Position numbers and translations under genes: made by a program. The notes beneath the pieces were generated by a model. That model did not search any database. It worked only from the letters and a program-made list of their open reading frames with translations, and was not told the origin of the DNA. From the NCBI RefSeq assembly GCF_004348425.1, contig NZ_SMKK01000025.1:1-51885 (forward strand): a DNA stretch of 51,885 nucleotides, read 5' to 3'. Shown here one piece after another: positions 1 through 6,977 of the stretch. This DNA comes from Actinomadura sp. 7K507. Its GTDB lineage: Bacteria > Actinomycetota > Actinomycetes > Streptosporangiales > Streptosporangiaceae. The first letter of the stretch is position 1. Each line of letters begins with the position of its first letter.

Positions 1-49
1 CCACCCCGGAACGACCCCCACAATCCCAACGGACCCCCGCGATATCGAG

Positions 50-79
50 TTGGCGACCACCTCGGCCATCGCGTATGCT
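50..79 (+). promoter_or_regulatory. Probable promoter of the tRNA pair
   Basis: TTGGCG at 50-55 and TATGCT at 74-79 are separated by 18 bases and resemble a sigma-70/HrdB-type promoter. They lie about 70 bases before tRNA-Asp, so both tRNAs could be co-transcribed. This rests on sequence resemblance only. Confidence 0.4.
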
Positions 80-149
80 CTCGGACGTCGCCAAGCGCCG
101 GGCAACCCGGCCAAGACACCCTCCGGAGCCGCTAAGCTCGGAGCAGCAA

Positions 150-224
150 GGTCCTGTGGAGCAGTTAGGAGTGCTCGCCACCCTGTCAAGGTGGAGGCCG
201 CGGGTTCAAATCCCGTCAGGACCG
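150..224 (+). tRNA. tRNA-Asp (GTC)
   Basis: A full cloverleaf can be drawn. The acceptor stem pairs GGTCCTG (150-156) with CAGGACC (217-223). The anticodon stem CCACC/GGTGG carries the loop CTGTCAA with anticodon GTC. The T arm contains GGTTCAAAT. CCA is not encoded. It lies 23 bases before tRNA-Phe, as in a small tRNA operon. Confidence 0.93.
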
Positions 225-247
225 CCAGGCGCCCAACCACGCGCCCT

Positions 248-321
248 GGGCAGGTAGCTCAGTCGGTACGAGCGTCCGCCTGAAAAGCGGAAGGTCGGCG
301 GTTCGACCCCGCCCCTGCCCA
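248..321 (+). tRNA. tRNA-Phe (GAA), integration target
   Basis: The acceptor stem pairs GGGCAGG (248-254) with CCTGCCC (314-320). The anticodon stem TCCGC/GCGGA encloses CTGAAAA, giving anticodon GAA. The T arm has GGTTCGACC. The 3' half from the anticodon loop onward is duplicated exactly at 29393-29438, so this tRNA is the attachment site of the island that follows. The copy here is complete, so the tRNA should remain functional after integration. Confidence 0.93.
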
Positions 322-324
322 CCT
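279..324 (+). repeat. attL: 46-bp direct repeat (tRNA-Phe 3' end)
   Basis: The 46 bases from the anticodon loop through the acceptor stem plus three bases recur without mismatch at 29393-29438. Tyrosine-recombinase islands commonly use the 3' half of a tRNA as att core and rebuild the gene from element DNA. The integrase starts 83 bases downstream. A shorter patch of similarity (ctctgaccagc) continues beyond both copies. Confidence 0.93.
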
Positions 325-406
325 GGTTCTCTGACCAGCGGAAACGTCGATAACGGGTTGATCACCGTCGGTGTACACCGCTTGAACAGAGGAAAACTAT
401 CTCCCG

Positions 407-1351
407 ATGGGTACCGCCCGTACGCGGCGTCCGAAGGACCTCCGAGCAGGCACCTTCCAGCCCGCAATCAACTCGTTCACCCTCCACCTCAACGCCGAGG
501 GGAAGTCCCCGAAGACCGTCCGCACCTACGCCGAAGCGGCGCAGTGGTTCGCGACCGAGCATCTTCGACGCAAGACCGAGCACTCAGACTGGGAAGACGT
601 CACCGCCGACGACGTCCGCGCCTGGATCGTCTGGCTCCTCAACAACTACTCGGACAGCTACGCCAACAACCAGTACCGAGCCCTGCAGCAGTTCTTCAAG
701 TGGTGGTCCACCGACGAAGAACTGCCCGACCCGATGGGCAAACTCCGCCCGCCTTCGGTCGGCGAGAAGGTAGTCCCCGTCTTCACCGACGAGGAACTCA
801 CCAAGCTCCTCAAGCGCTGCGAAGGCAAGAGCTTCACCCAACGCCGCGACTACGCGATCCTCACCCTCTTCAAGGCCACGGGCCTACGCCTCTCGGAACT
901 GGCCGCCATCACCTTCGACCCCGAGGACCCAGACCGCAGCGACATCGACTTGATGCGTCGCGAACTCCTCGTTACCGGGAAGGGCAACAAGCAGCGCATC
1001 GTCCGGTTCGGGCATCCGTCGGCTCGCGCCATCGACCGTTACATCCGCGCCCGGAACAAACACACCTACTACTCCAGCCGCCACATGTGGCTGGGCACCA
1101 ACAACCGCCCGCCCATGACCTCCAACGGCATCTACCAGATGGTCGTCCGCCGTGGTGCCGAGTGCGGCGTAACCGTCCACCCCCACAAGTTCCGTCACCA
1201 CTTCTCCCACACCTGGCTCGACAAGGGCGGGGCCGAAGGGGACCTGATGGAACTCAACGGCTGGTCCTCACCCCAGATGCTCCGCCGCTACGGCCGCAGC
1301 GCCGCCAGCACCCGAGCCCGCCGCACCTACGACCGCATCATGGAGGACTAA
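407..1351 (+). CDS. int: Tyrosine recombinase / integrase
   Basis: This 314-aa XerC/D-like integrase probably catalyses integration of the island at tRNA-Phe. An N-terminal SAM-like core-binding domain (about residues 20-105) is followed by the catalytic domain. Visible catalytic residues are R161 (TGLRLSEL), a beta-hairpin lysine near K195, the HxxR box H260-R263 (HPHKFRHH), W286 in place of the second histidine, and the nucleophile Y295 (RRYG). Length and residue spacing fit an active enzyme. The ATG at 407 is preceded by a purine-rich AGAGGA. Its position beside the att site, on the same strand as the tRNA, is the standard arrangement. A strong hairpin at 1362-1394 closes the gene. Confidence 0.93.
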   Translation: MGTARTRRPKDLRAGTFQPAINSFTLHLNAEGKSPKTVRTYAEAAQWFATEHLRRKTEHSDWEDVTADDVRAWIVWLLNNYSDSYANNQYRALQQFFKWWSTDEELPDPMGKLRPPSVGEKVVPVFTDEELTKLLKRCEGKSFTQRRDYAILTLFKATGLRLSELAAITFDPEDPDRSDIDLMRRELLVTGKGNKQRIVRFGHPSARAIDRYIRARNKHTYYSSRHMWLGTNNRPPMTSNGIYQMVVRRGAECGVTVHPHKFRHHFSHTWLDKGGAEGDLMELNGWSSPQMLRRYGRSAASTRARRTYDRIMED

Positions 1352-1361
1352 CCAAATCCCA

Positions 1362-1394
1362 GCGAGGTCCCGGCGCATCGCGCCGGGACCTCGC
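1362..1394. terminator. Bidirectional terminator hairpin
   Basis: A perfect 15-bp stem (1362-1376 with 1380-1394) encloses a 3-base loop between the convergent integrase gene and the 76-aa minus-strand gene. It lacks a strong T-run, as is common in actinomycetes, and could serve both strands. Confidence 0.8.
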
Positions 1395-1400
1395 CATGTT

Positions 1401-1631
1401 TCACCCCTTCTTCCTCACCTGCGCCGACCGCTTGGCCAGCCGCAACATGTAGGCCCGTTTGGCCAACTCAGCCCGCTCCCGCCTTTCCTCAGCCGGGAGT
1501 ACGCCCTCCGGGTCGACCTCGCGCTCGAACCGAGCCAGGAACGCGTCCCTCCCCGGCTTCGTGCGCCGCTTCCGATCCCGAGTCTTGCTCCATGACACAA
1601 GCACAGCGATCCGCTTGTCGATCTCCGCCAC
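1401..1631 (-). CDS. Conserved small basic protein (76 aa)
   Basis: This 76-aa, highly charged, mostly helical protein resembles a hypothetical family common in actinomycetes (pattern AEIDKRIAVLVSWSKT near the start, EREVDPEGVLPAEERRERA in the middle, a KSAQ-like basic tail). Its function is unknown. I chose the GTG at 1631 because AGGGGG lies just upstream and family similarity begins right after it; the frame is open further upstream but that part is low-complexity. It converges with the integrase. It could act in excision or transfer regulation, but nothing in the sequence proves this. Confidence 0.65.
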   Translation of the reverse strand: MAEIDKRIAVLVSWSKTRDRKRRTKPGRDAFLARFEREVDPEGVLPAEERRERAELAKRAYMLRLAKRSAQVRKKG

Positions 1632-1929
1632 GGTCCCCCTGCTTAACGTCGGTGATGCCCAGATCGTTGCCCTTCTTGCCGCTACACTCTTTTCATGGCC
1701 ACGTAATATACTTGCATCGCTTCGGGCTACTCTGACGGAAATGTCGTCACTTTCAAGCCATTCTCTCGACGATGCATTGCACAATAGTGATAGTCAATTG
1801 CCTCATCGTCAAGGCGTGTTGCAGTCATCACCGATGGATGCCTATTCGACATGCCCTTTATGTCATCGTCTGCCTGGCCTGCCGGGGCGGCGGCCGAGCC
1901 GTCCGCGAGTGGGCCGGGCTCCGTCCGCT

Positions 1930-1949
1930 CGTCCGCCGCGCGGCGGACG
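1930..1949. repeat. Perfect 20-bp palindrome
   Basis: CGTCCGCCGC is followed directly by its reverse complement. It could be an operator, a REP-like unit or a stem. It is the first of several palindromes in this gene-free stretch. Confidence 0.6.
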
Positions 1950-2168
1950 GCCGTCCGCGCGAGCGAATGTAAGTCCGGACGCCGACGGGGCGATGGCGGA
2001 GGGCTCGGCCTCCCGTTCGCACTGCGGCGGAGCTTGGTCTGCGAGGTTTCGCAGAGGGACGCCGCCACGTCTCTGTTCCGCATCGGCTGCGATCACGCTT
2101 GCTTTGGAAGAACGGAACTTTCAGCGCCCTCTCCTGCCGCCAGTATCGAGGCTGGCTTGCCCACCTGC

Positions 2169-2202
2169 GGACGCCATCGCGTCCGGGATCGCGCCCGATC
2201 CC
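2169..2202. repeat. Two adjacent short hairpins
   Basis: GGACGC-CATC-GCGTCC (2169-2184) is followed without a gap by GGGATCG-CGCC-CGATCCC (2185-2202). Both have 4-base loops. Confidence 0.55.
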
Positions 2203-2216
2203 ACGCCTCCCAGCAC

Positions 2217-2390
2217 TGGACCGCGCTCGGTCCATTCACGAAAAGGGAACGATATCCATATCTTGCCCCGCGGAGCCGGCGGCGGGCGGACATCAGTCAT
2301 CCCCGCAATCGTGCAAGCATCACCGCCGCACCCGGGCGGAGCAAGATATGGAAATCCTAAGGATATGCAACGGAACCGAGCGCGGTTCCG
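2217..2390. repeat. Imperfect inverted repeat with hairpin ends
   Basis: The left arm holds the hairpin GGACCG-CGCT-CGGTCC (2218-2233) and then GATATCCATATCTTGC (2251-2266). The right arm holds GCAAGATATGGAAATC (2341-2356) and then GGAACCG-AGCG-CGGTTCC (2372-2389). The 16-mers are reverse complements with one mismatch, and the hairpins match each other in reverse-complement orientation. The layout recalls a MITE or a paired regulator-binding region. No target duplication was identified. Confidence 0.6.
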
Positions 2391-2401
2391 TAGTCGATGC
2401 T

Positions 2402-2982
2402 CTACCGGACACCCAGCGAACTGCACGGTGAGGCCCGCCGGCACACGATGATCATCGTGCGGGCGCGGTGGCGGAGCATCAGCTCCTGCATCACCAGCCC
2501 GGCCTCAACCGTCTTGCCGAGACCGACGTCGTCGGCGATCAGCAGGTTGGTGCGCGGCATCGACAGGGCGCGGACCACCGGGTCGAGCTGGTAGTCCTCG
2601 ATCTGGATGCCGGACCGGAACGGCGCCTGCAGGGCCGTCTTGTCGGCCGACGCGATCGCGCCCCGGCGGACGGCGTCGAGGAACGCGTCGAGCTCGGCCG
2701 GGTCGTCGAAGCCGCCGGCGGGATCGGGCAGCAGCGCCTGATCGTGCACGACGGCGCCGTACTCCAGTCCCCGACGACGCGGAGCTCCTCGTCGCGTGCA
2801 TCGTCCTCGATGCTGATCAGCGTCACCAGGTGCTGGGGTTCACCCGTCAGCTCGTAGGGGTCGCTGCTGGCCACCGTCCCGCGGGCGACGTCGGCCACCA
2901 CCCACTGGCGGTTGCGGACGGTCACCAGTTGCCCCTGCGCCGGCGCACCGCTCTCCGTCGCCACCATCGTCTCGCTCCCCAT
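2402..2982 (-). pseudogene. Truncated, frameshifted SNF2-type helicase (DrmD-like) N-terminus
   Basis: The minus-strand reading starts at ATG 2982 and runs in one frame to about 2775. Homology then continues in another frame (from about 2760) to a Walker A motif, DDVGLGKT, followed by EAGLVMQELMLRHRARTMIIVC. Similarity stops abruptly near 2443 and the frame closes at 2402. The pattern matches the first 170 or so residues of large SNF2 helicases such as DISARM DrmD, which are around 1000 aa. One frameshift plus loss of the whole remaining helicase make this non-functional. It suggests that a defence locus was once here; the DrmD assignment is from memory of the family. Confidence 0.75.
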
Positions 2983-3539
2983 GCCCGCAAGTATCGCCGG
3001 GCACAGAACCCCCGTCGTCCCTGCAACGTCCTGACGATGACCACAGTGTTAGCACCGGAGGAACGCCCGGGCAGTACGAATCACCGAATTTCACCTCTTT
3101 GTATGACTTGCCGCTGCCCCGCCCCCGCCCTCGCGCCACCCTCTTTTGAGGTGACCAGGGGGCGGGCGCGTTTGAGCGGCAATGATCATCGAGCGCCCTC
3201 ACCGGTGAGGCGGGCCCCGCCTGTTGGACTCAAGTCAACACGCGGTCAAAGTGCGTCGGCATGCAACTCGACTTCTGGCACACTGCAGACCGTTCGACAC
3301 CCAACAAAGGCTCATGTAGGGGGTTATGGTTGGCCCTTTTCAGATATCGGGCTGACCAGTACCGATCGCCTGGGATGTGCATGCGCAGGCACGGAGGCGT
3401 ATGACTCGCACAGGCTGACGACGTTCCGCAGGCCGCAGCGACAGCGAGACACGATCGGGCGGGCGGCCCTCTCCAAAGCCCATAACGAGGCGCGGTTCGG
3501 TCGCGCTCGTCACGTTCCACGGCGTTCGGGAAGGAATCG
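2983..3539. other. Intergenic region before the helicase-PLD gene
   Basis: I see no convincing gene in these 557 bases. A small hairpin with a TTTT loop (CCTC/GAGG) lies near 3138-3150. The promoter of the downstream helicase-PLD gene should lie here, but no confident -35/-10 pair was found. Confidence 0.4.
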
Positions 3540-6500
3540 ATGGCGGAGAAGCAAGCCGGACCTTACCCCATGGCCCATTTGCACCGTGCGGTGCAGTTGG
3601 AGATCGCGGCGATCCTGCACGACGACATGACGAATGCCGAAAAGGTGTCGCTGCGTGACGGTCGGCTCATCCAGCAGTCCGGCGCCGAGCGGGAGTACCT
3701 GTTCTCCTGCAAAGGGTGGAAGAGCGCCTTCGGCAGCAAGGACCTGCTGATCCGGGCGTCTCGATCCCGCGACCCGTGGGAACGCGCCGAAGCGGCCCGG
3801 TCGCCGGATGGGAAGATCCGGGTGACCACCGAGGCCGACCTGGGTACCGCGCCGGCGAACGCGCAACTGGTCGAGGACGACACCGCGGGCCTCGTGGCTC
3901 TGACCGAGCGGCTAGAGCAGCCGGGCGCTGGCCCACCGGCGATGAATCTCACCGCCGCGGGGTGGCTGGTCGGTCAGGGCAAACCGAAGATCGGCCGGTG
4001 CACCGACACGGAACGGTTCGTCCCGGGGTATCGGGACCGCCAGCTGAACACCCGGCAGCGACGCGCCGTGGAACAGGCGCTCGGCAGCGAGCTGACCTTC
4101 GTTTGGGGGCCTCCGGGCACCGGGAAGACCGAAGTGGTCGCGAGCATCGTCGAGGGCTGCTACCGGCAGGACTTGCGCGTGCTCTTTCTGGCGCCGACGC
4201 ACGTCGCGGTCGACCAAGCGCTGCTGCGGATGTGCGACCTGCTGGCCCGCGAACCCGAGTTCGAGTCGGGGTTGGTGCAGCGCGCCGGGGACATCGCCGT
4301 AGCGTCGCTCGCCGACAAATACGGGGAGCAGATCGACCGGAGCCGCATCGCCGACCGGCTGGCCGGCGAGCTGGACGCCGAGATCGCGCGGGTAACGACC
4401 GACCTCGCCGCGGTGCGCGACGGCATCGTCCGCCACGAGGAAGCGGCGCGCGCCACCACCGAACGCCATGAACTCGAGCGGCGGCTGGCGGCCGCCGGCC
4501 GGTCCATCCTCGATGCCGAGGCGGGGGTGAACGCCGCCGCCGGGCAGATCGCGTGGGTCCAGGAGCAGATGGCCCGCACCGGGATCCCTTCCGGGATGTT
4601 CGCCCAACGCAAGCAGGCGAAGCTGGATGCGCTCGACAATGAGCTGTATCAACACCGCTGTGCCTGGGAGGCCTGCTCGCAGCGACTCGGAGTCGCTCGG
4701 ACGGACCATCGGCGTTGCGAAACCGAACTGACCGCCATCGACTCGGCCATGCCGAGCATCCTGGCCCGCGTACAGGGGCTGGCTCCGGCGGCGCGGCTGC
4801 GGGAGGACGCCGGCCTGCTGCAGCAGCGACTCGACGACCTGCAAAAGGAACGCCAGAAGATCGCGGACACGGTGCGGAGCCGCTGCCGGGTGCTGGGCAC
4901 GACGGTATCCAAGGCGGTTCAGACCCGCCGGCTGCTGGACGAAACCGATGTCGTGGTCATCGACGAGGCGGGGATGGTGAATCTGCCGTCCGCCTGGTAC
5001 ACGGCAAGCCTGGCCCGCAAGCGGCTCGTGCTGGCCGGTGACTTCCGGCAGTTGCCCGCCGTCACACGCGGTTCGAACAACCGCAAGGCACGCGCCCAGG
5101 ACACCGAGCACTCGCGGCTGTGGATGGACCGGGACGCGTTCCACGCCGCCGGGCTCGTCGATCCGCAGGGCGGCGCCCGCGTCGGCGACTCCAGGATGGT
5201 CGCGCTCAACGAGCAGTACCGCATGCGCCGGGCGATCTGCGCGGTGGTGAACGAAGTCGCCTATCCGGACGCGCCGCTGCTGACCGGCCGGGAGGAGGCG
5301 ACGCGACTGCCGCCCTCACCCCTGATCGACGGCCCGCTGGTGCTCATCGACACCTCCAGCCGGGTCCCGGACCGGGGAAGAAGGAACGCCCACACCACCA
5401 ACGCCGTTCATGAAGCCGTGATCCACGAGCTGATCCGGGGCCTGCAGCACGACACGGTTCTGCCCGCCCGCAAGCACACCGTGCACGCTGAAGGGGAAGG
5501 ACCGGCCGACCGGCTCGCCGTCATCTGCCCATATAAGAACCAGAAGAAGGCGCTGAACACGAGCTTGACCCATCGCTTCGGCGAGACCTACGACGGTGTG
5601 GTGGACACCGTCCACCGCTTCCAGGGAAGCCAGCGCCCGCTCGTGGTCATCGATACCGTCGCAGGATCCGGGGACCGGCTCGGCTACTTCTACGAGGGTG
5701 TCGGGCTGTCCTCGGCCACCTGCCGGTTGCTGAACGTCGCACTCAGCCGCGCACAGGACCATCTCGTCCTGGTCGCCAACACCGAGTTCATGCGCCGCAG
5801 GCTCAGCCCCGCGAGCGAGGCAGCCCGGATGCTCGGGCATTTCGAGAAGCACGCCCAGCGGCTCCCGGTCGAGGAACTCGTCCCGGTGCGCAGCGCAGCC
5901 GACCTGAGCGGCCTGGCCCCTGAAGAACTGGCGCGGCCCGCGTTCTTCCCCGCCGACGAGGTCTCCCGCGGCGTCGAATGGGACATCGCGCGCGCCCGCC
6001 GCAGTATCGACATCTACTGCGCCTTCCTTGCCGCGAACCCGGTGAGGTACTGGCTCCGGCGTCTCGAACCGCGGATCACCGCCGGCGCGCGTGTCACCGT
6101 GCACACGCGGCAGCACGAACCCGGCACGAAGGAGGCCGACCTCGTCGCGACGCTGCGGTCGGCCGGCTGCCAGATCGAAGCCCGCGAGCGCATGCACGAG
6201 AAGGTCTTGATCGTCGACGACACCGTCCTCTGGCACGGCTCCCTGAACCTGCTGGCCCACGGCGGCTCGACCGATCTGATGATGCGGATCACCGACCCGA
6301 CGTCCTGTGAACGCGTGCGGCGCATCGTCGACCGCGCCCGCATGGATCGGCCCGCCCGTCCCTGGCCCCAGGCGACCCATCAATCCGCGAAGACGGCACC
6401 GGCAGATGGGATCTCCCCCGGCGACGTGGTCGCTGGCCGCCTCTACCTGCGCGTTCCGTACGCGGAGAAAGACGAGGCAAAACGTCTGGTAGAGGCGCGA

Positions 6501-6584
6501 TGGGACCCCCGGCACCAACTCTGGCACGTAGCGGCGAGCGTACCGAGGACCCGCCTGAGCCGCTGGCTTCCCGAAGACACGTGA
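3540..6584 (+). CDS. SF1 helicase - PLD nuclease - DUF5710 fusion, candidate defence protein
   Basis: A 1014-aa multidomain protein. An N-terminal region of unknown fold (1-180) precedes an SF1 helicase core related to the DNA2/NAM7 group: Walker A GPPGTGKT at about 190-197, Walker B VIDEAG near 474, a QYRM box near 560, VHRFQGSQ near 690 and ALSRAQ near 735. A long, charged, probably coiled-coil insert (about 280-460) splits the core. A phospholipase-D-type nuclease follows, with a single HxK(x)nGSxN box (MHEKVLIVD near 885, then GSLN), so a dimer would be needed for a full active site. The last 45 residues resemble DUF5710 (VPYAEKDEAKRL, WDP, LPE). AAGGA sits five bases before the ATG. It stands alone on the plus strand in the island. 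Helicase-PLD fusions occur in phage-defence islands; that role is inferred here. Confidence 0.85.
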   Translation: MAEKQAGPYPMAHLHRAVQLEIAAILHDDMTNAEKVSLRDGRLIQQSGAEREYLFSCKGWKSAFGSKDLLIRASRSRDPWERAEAARSPDGKIRVTTEADLGTAPANAQLVEDDTAGLVALTERLEQPGAGPPAMNLTAAGWLVGQGKPKIGRCTDTERFVPGYRDRQLNTRQRRAVEQALGSELTFVWGPPGTGKTEVVASIVEGCYRQDLRVLFLAPTHVAVDQALLRMCDLLAREPEFESGLVQRAGDIAVASLADKYGEQIDRSRIADRLAGELDAEIARVTTDLAAVRDGIVRHEEAARATTERHELERRLAAAGRSILDAEAGVNAAAGQIAWVQEQMARTGIPSGMFAQRKQAKLDALDNELYQHRCAWEACSQRLGVARTDHRRCETELTAIDSAMPSILARVQGLAPAARLREDAGLLQQRLDDLQKERQKIADTVRSRCRVLGTTVSKAVQTRRLLDETDVVVIDEAGMVNLPSAWYTASLARKRLVLAGDFRQLPAVTRGSNNRKARAQDTEHSRLWMDRDAFHAAGLVDPQGGARVGDSRMVALNEQYRMRRAICAVVNEVAYPDAPLLTGREEATRLPPSPLIDGPLVLIDTSSRVPDRGRRNAHTTNAVHEAVIHELIRGLQHDTVLPARKHTVHAEGEGPADRLAVICPYKNQKKALNTSLTHRFGETYDGVVDTVHRFQGSQRPLVVIDTVAGSGDRLGYFYEGVGLSSATCRLLNVALSRAQDHLVLVANTEFMRRRLSPASEAARMLGHFEKHAQRLPVEELVPVRSAADLSGLAPEELARPAFFPADEVSRGVEWDIARARRSIDIYCAFLAANPVRYWLRRLEPRITAGARVTVHTRQHEPGTKEADLVATLRSAGCQIEARERMHEKVLIVDDTVLWHGSLNLLAHGGSTDLMMRITDPTSCERVRRIVDRARMDRPARPWPQATHQSAKTAPADGISPGDVVAGRLYLRVPYAEKDEAKRLVEARWDPRHQLWHVAASVPRTRLSRWLPEDT

Positions 6585-6659
6585 CACGCGCAAGTCGCCC
6601 CCGTCTTCATAAGGCTTGCCGATCGGTCACACGGCAGTAGCCGGTGCGTCAGACTGAAG

Positions 6660-6898
6660 CTGTTCAGCAGGTGCTGCATCCTGCCCGGGGTGGCGTCCCC
6701 GGCGTGTTCGGCGATGCTCCAGCAGTTCTTGCGCGGCAGATCGCTCATCAACGCGCGCACGTACTTGCGGGCCTGGGCGCGGGGTTCCCACCTGCCGAAA
6801 CACCCGGCCATCAAACCCATCAACTCATCGAGATGACCACCGACGGCCCCGGCCTCTACCATGGCGGCAGCAGCCGCCCAAGACTCTTCTTGGGTCAC
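6660..6898 (-). pseudogene. IS701-family transposase N-terminal fragment
   Basis: Starting at GTG 6898, about 78 residues match the N-terminus of IS701-type transposases (FGRWEPRAQARKYV, then LMSDLPRKNCWSIAEHAGDA, then MQHLLN). The reading then runs into unrelated sequence around 6660 and overlaps the end of the helicase-PLD gene. The catalytic DDE part is missing, so this is a relic. It lies only 79 bases from the toxin C-terminus, which hints that an insertion or deletion trimmed the end of the toxin operon. Confidence 0.8.
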
Positions 6899-6977
6899 AA
6901 CTCGAAGATCACCGGGCGGCTGTCCTACGTTACGGGCCAGCCGCTACCGGCTCAGATCACGATCTCGGACTGCCGTA

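Larger units (their letters stand above)
1632..2401. other. Non-coding stretch with a cluster of short palindromes
   Basis: No reading frame here has a recognisable protein. Base composition is uneven, with a lower-GC patch around 1690-1860. The stretch contains a perfect 20-bp palindrome (1930-1949), hairpins at 2169-2184, 2185-2202, 2217-2234 and 2372-2389, and a long imperfect inverted repeat whose arms are about 2217-2266 and 2341-2390. This may be regulatory or replicative DNA, a small non-autonomous element, or debris. Confidence 0.6.

Noticed and set aside
358..1452. Arg/Pro-rich 364-codon frame overlapping the integrase.
   Set aside because: It is a frame-shifted shadow of the integrase coding sequence.
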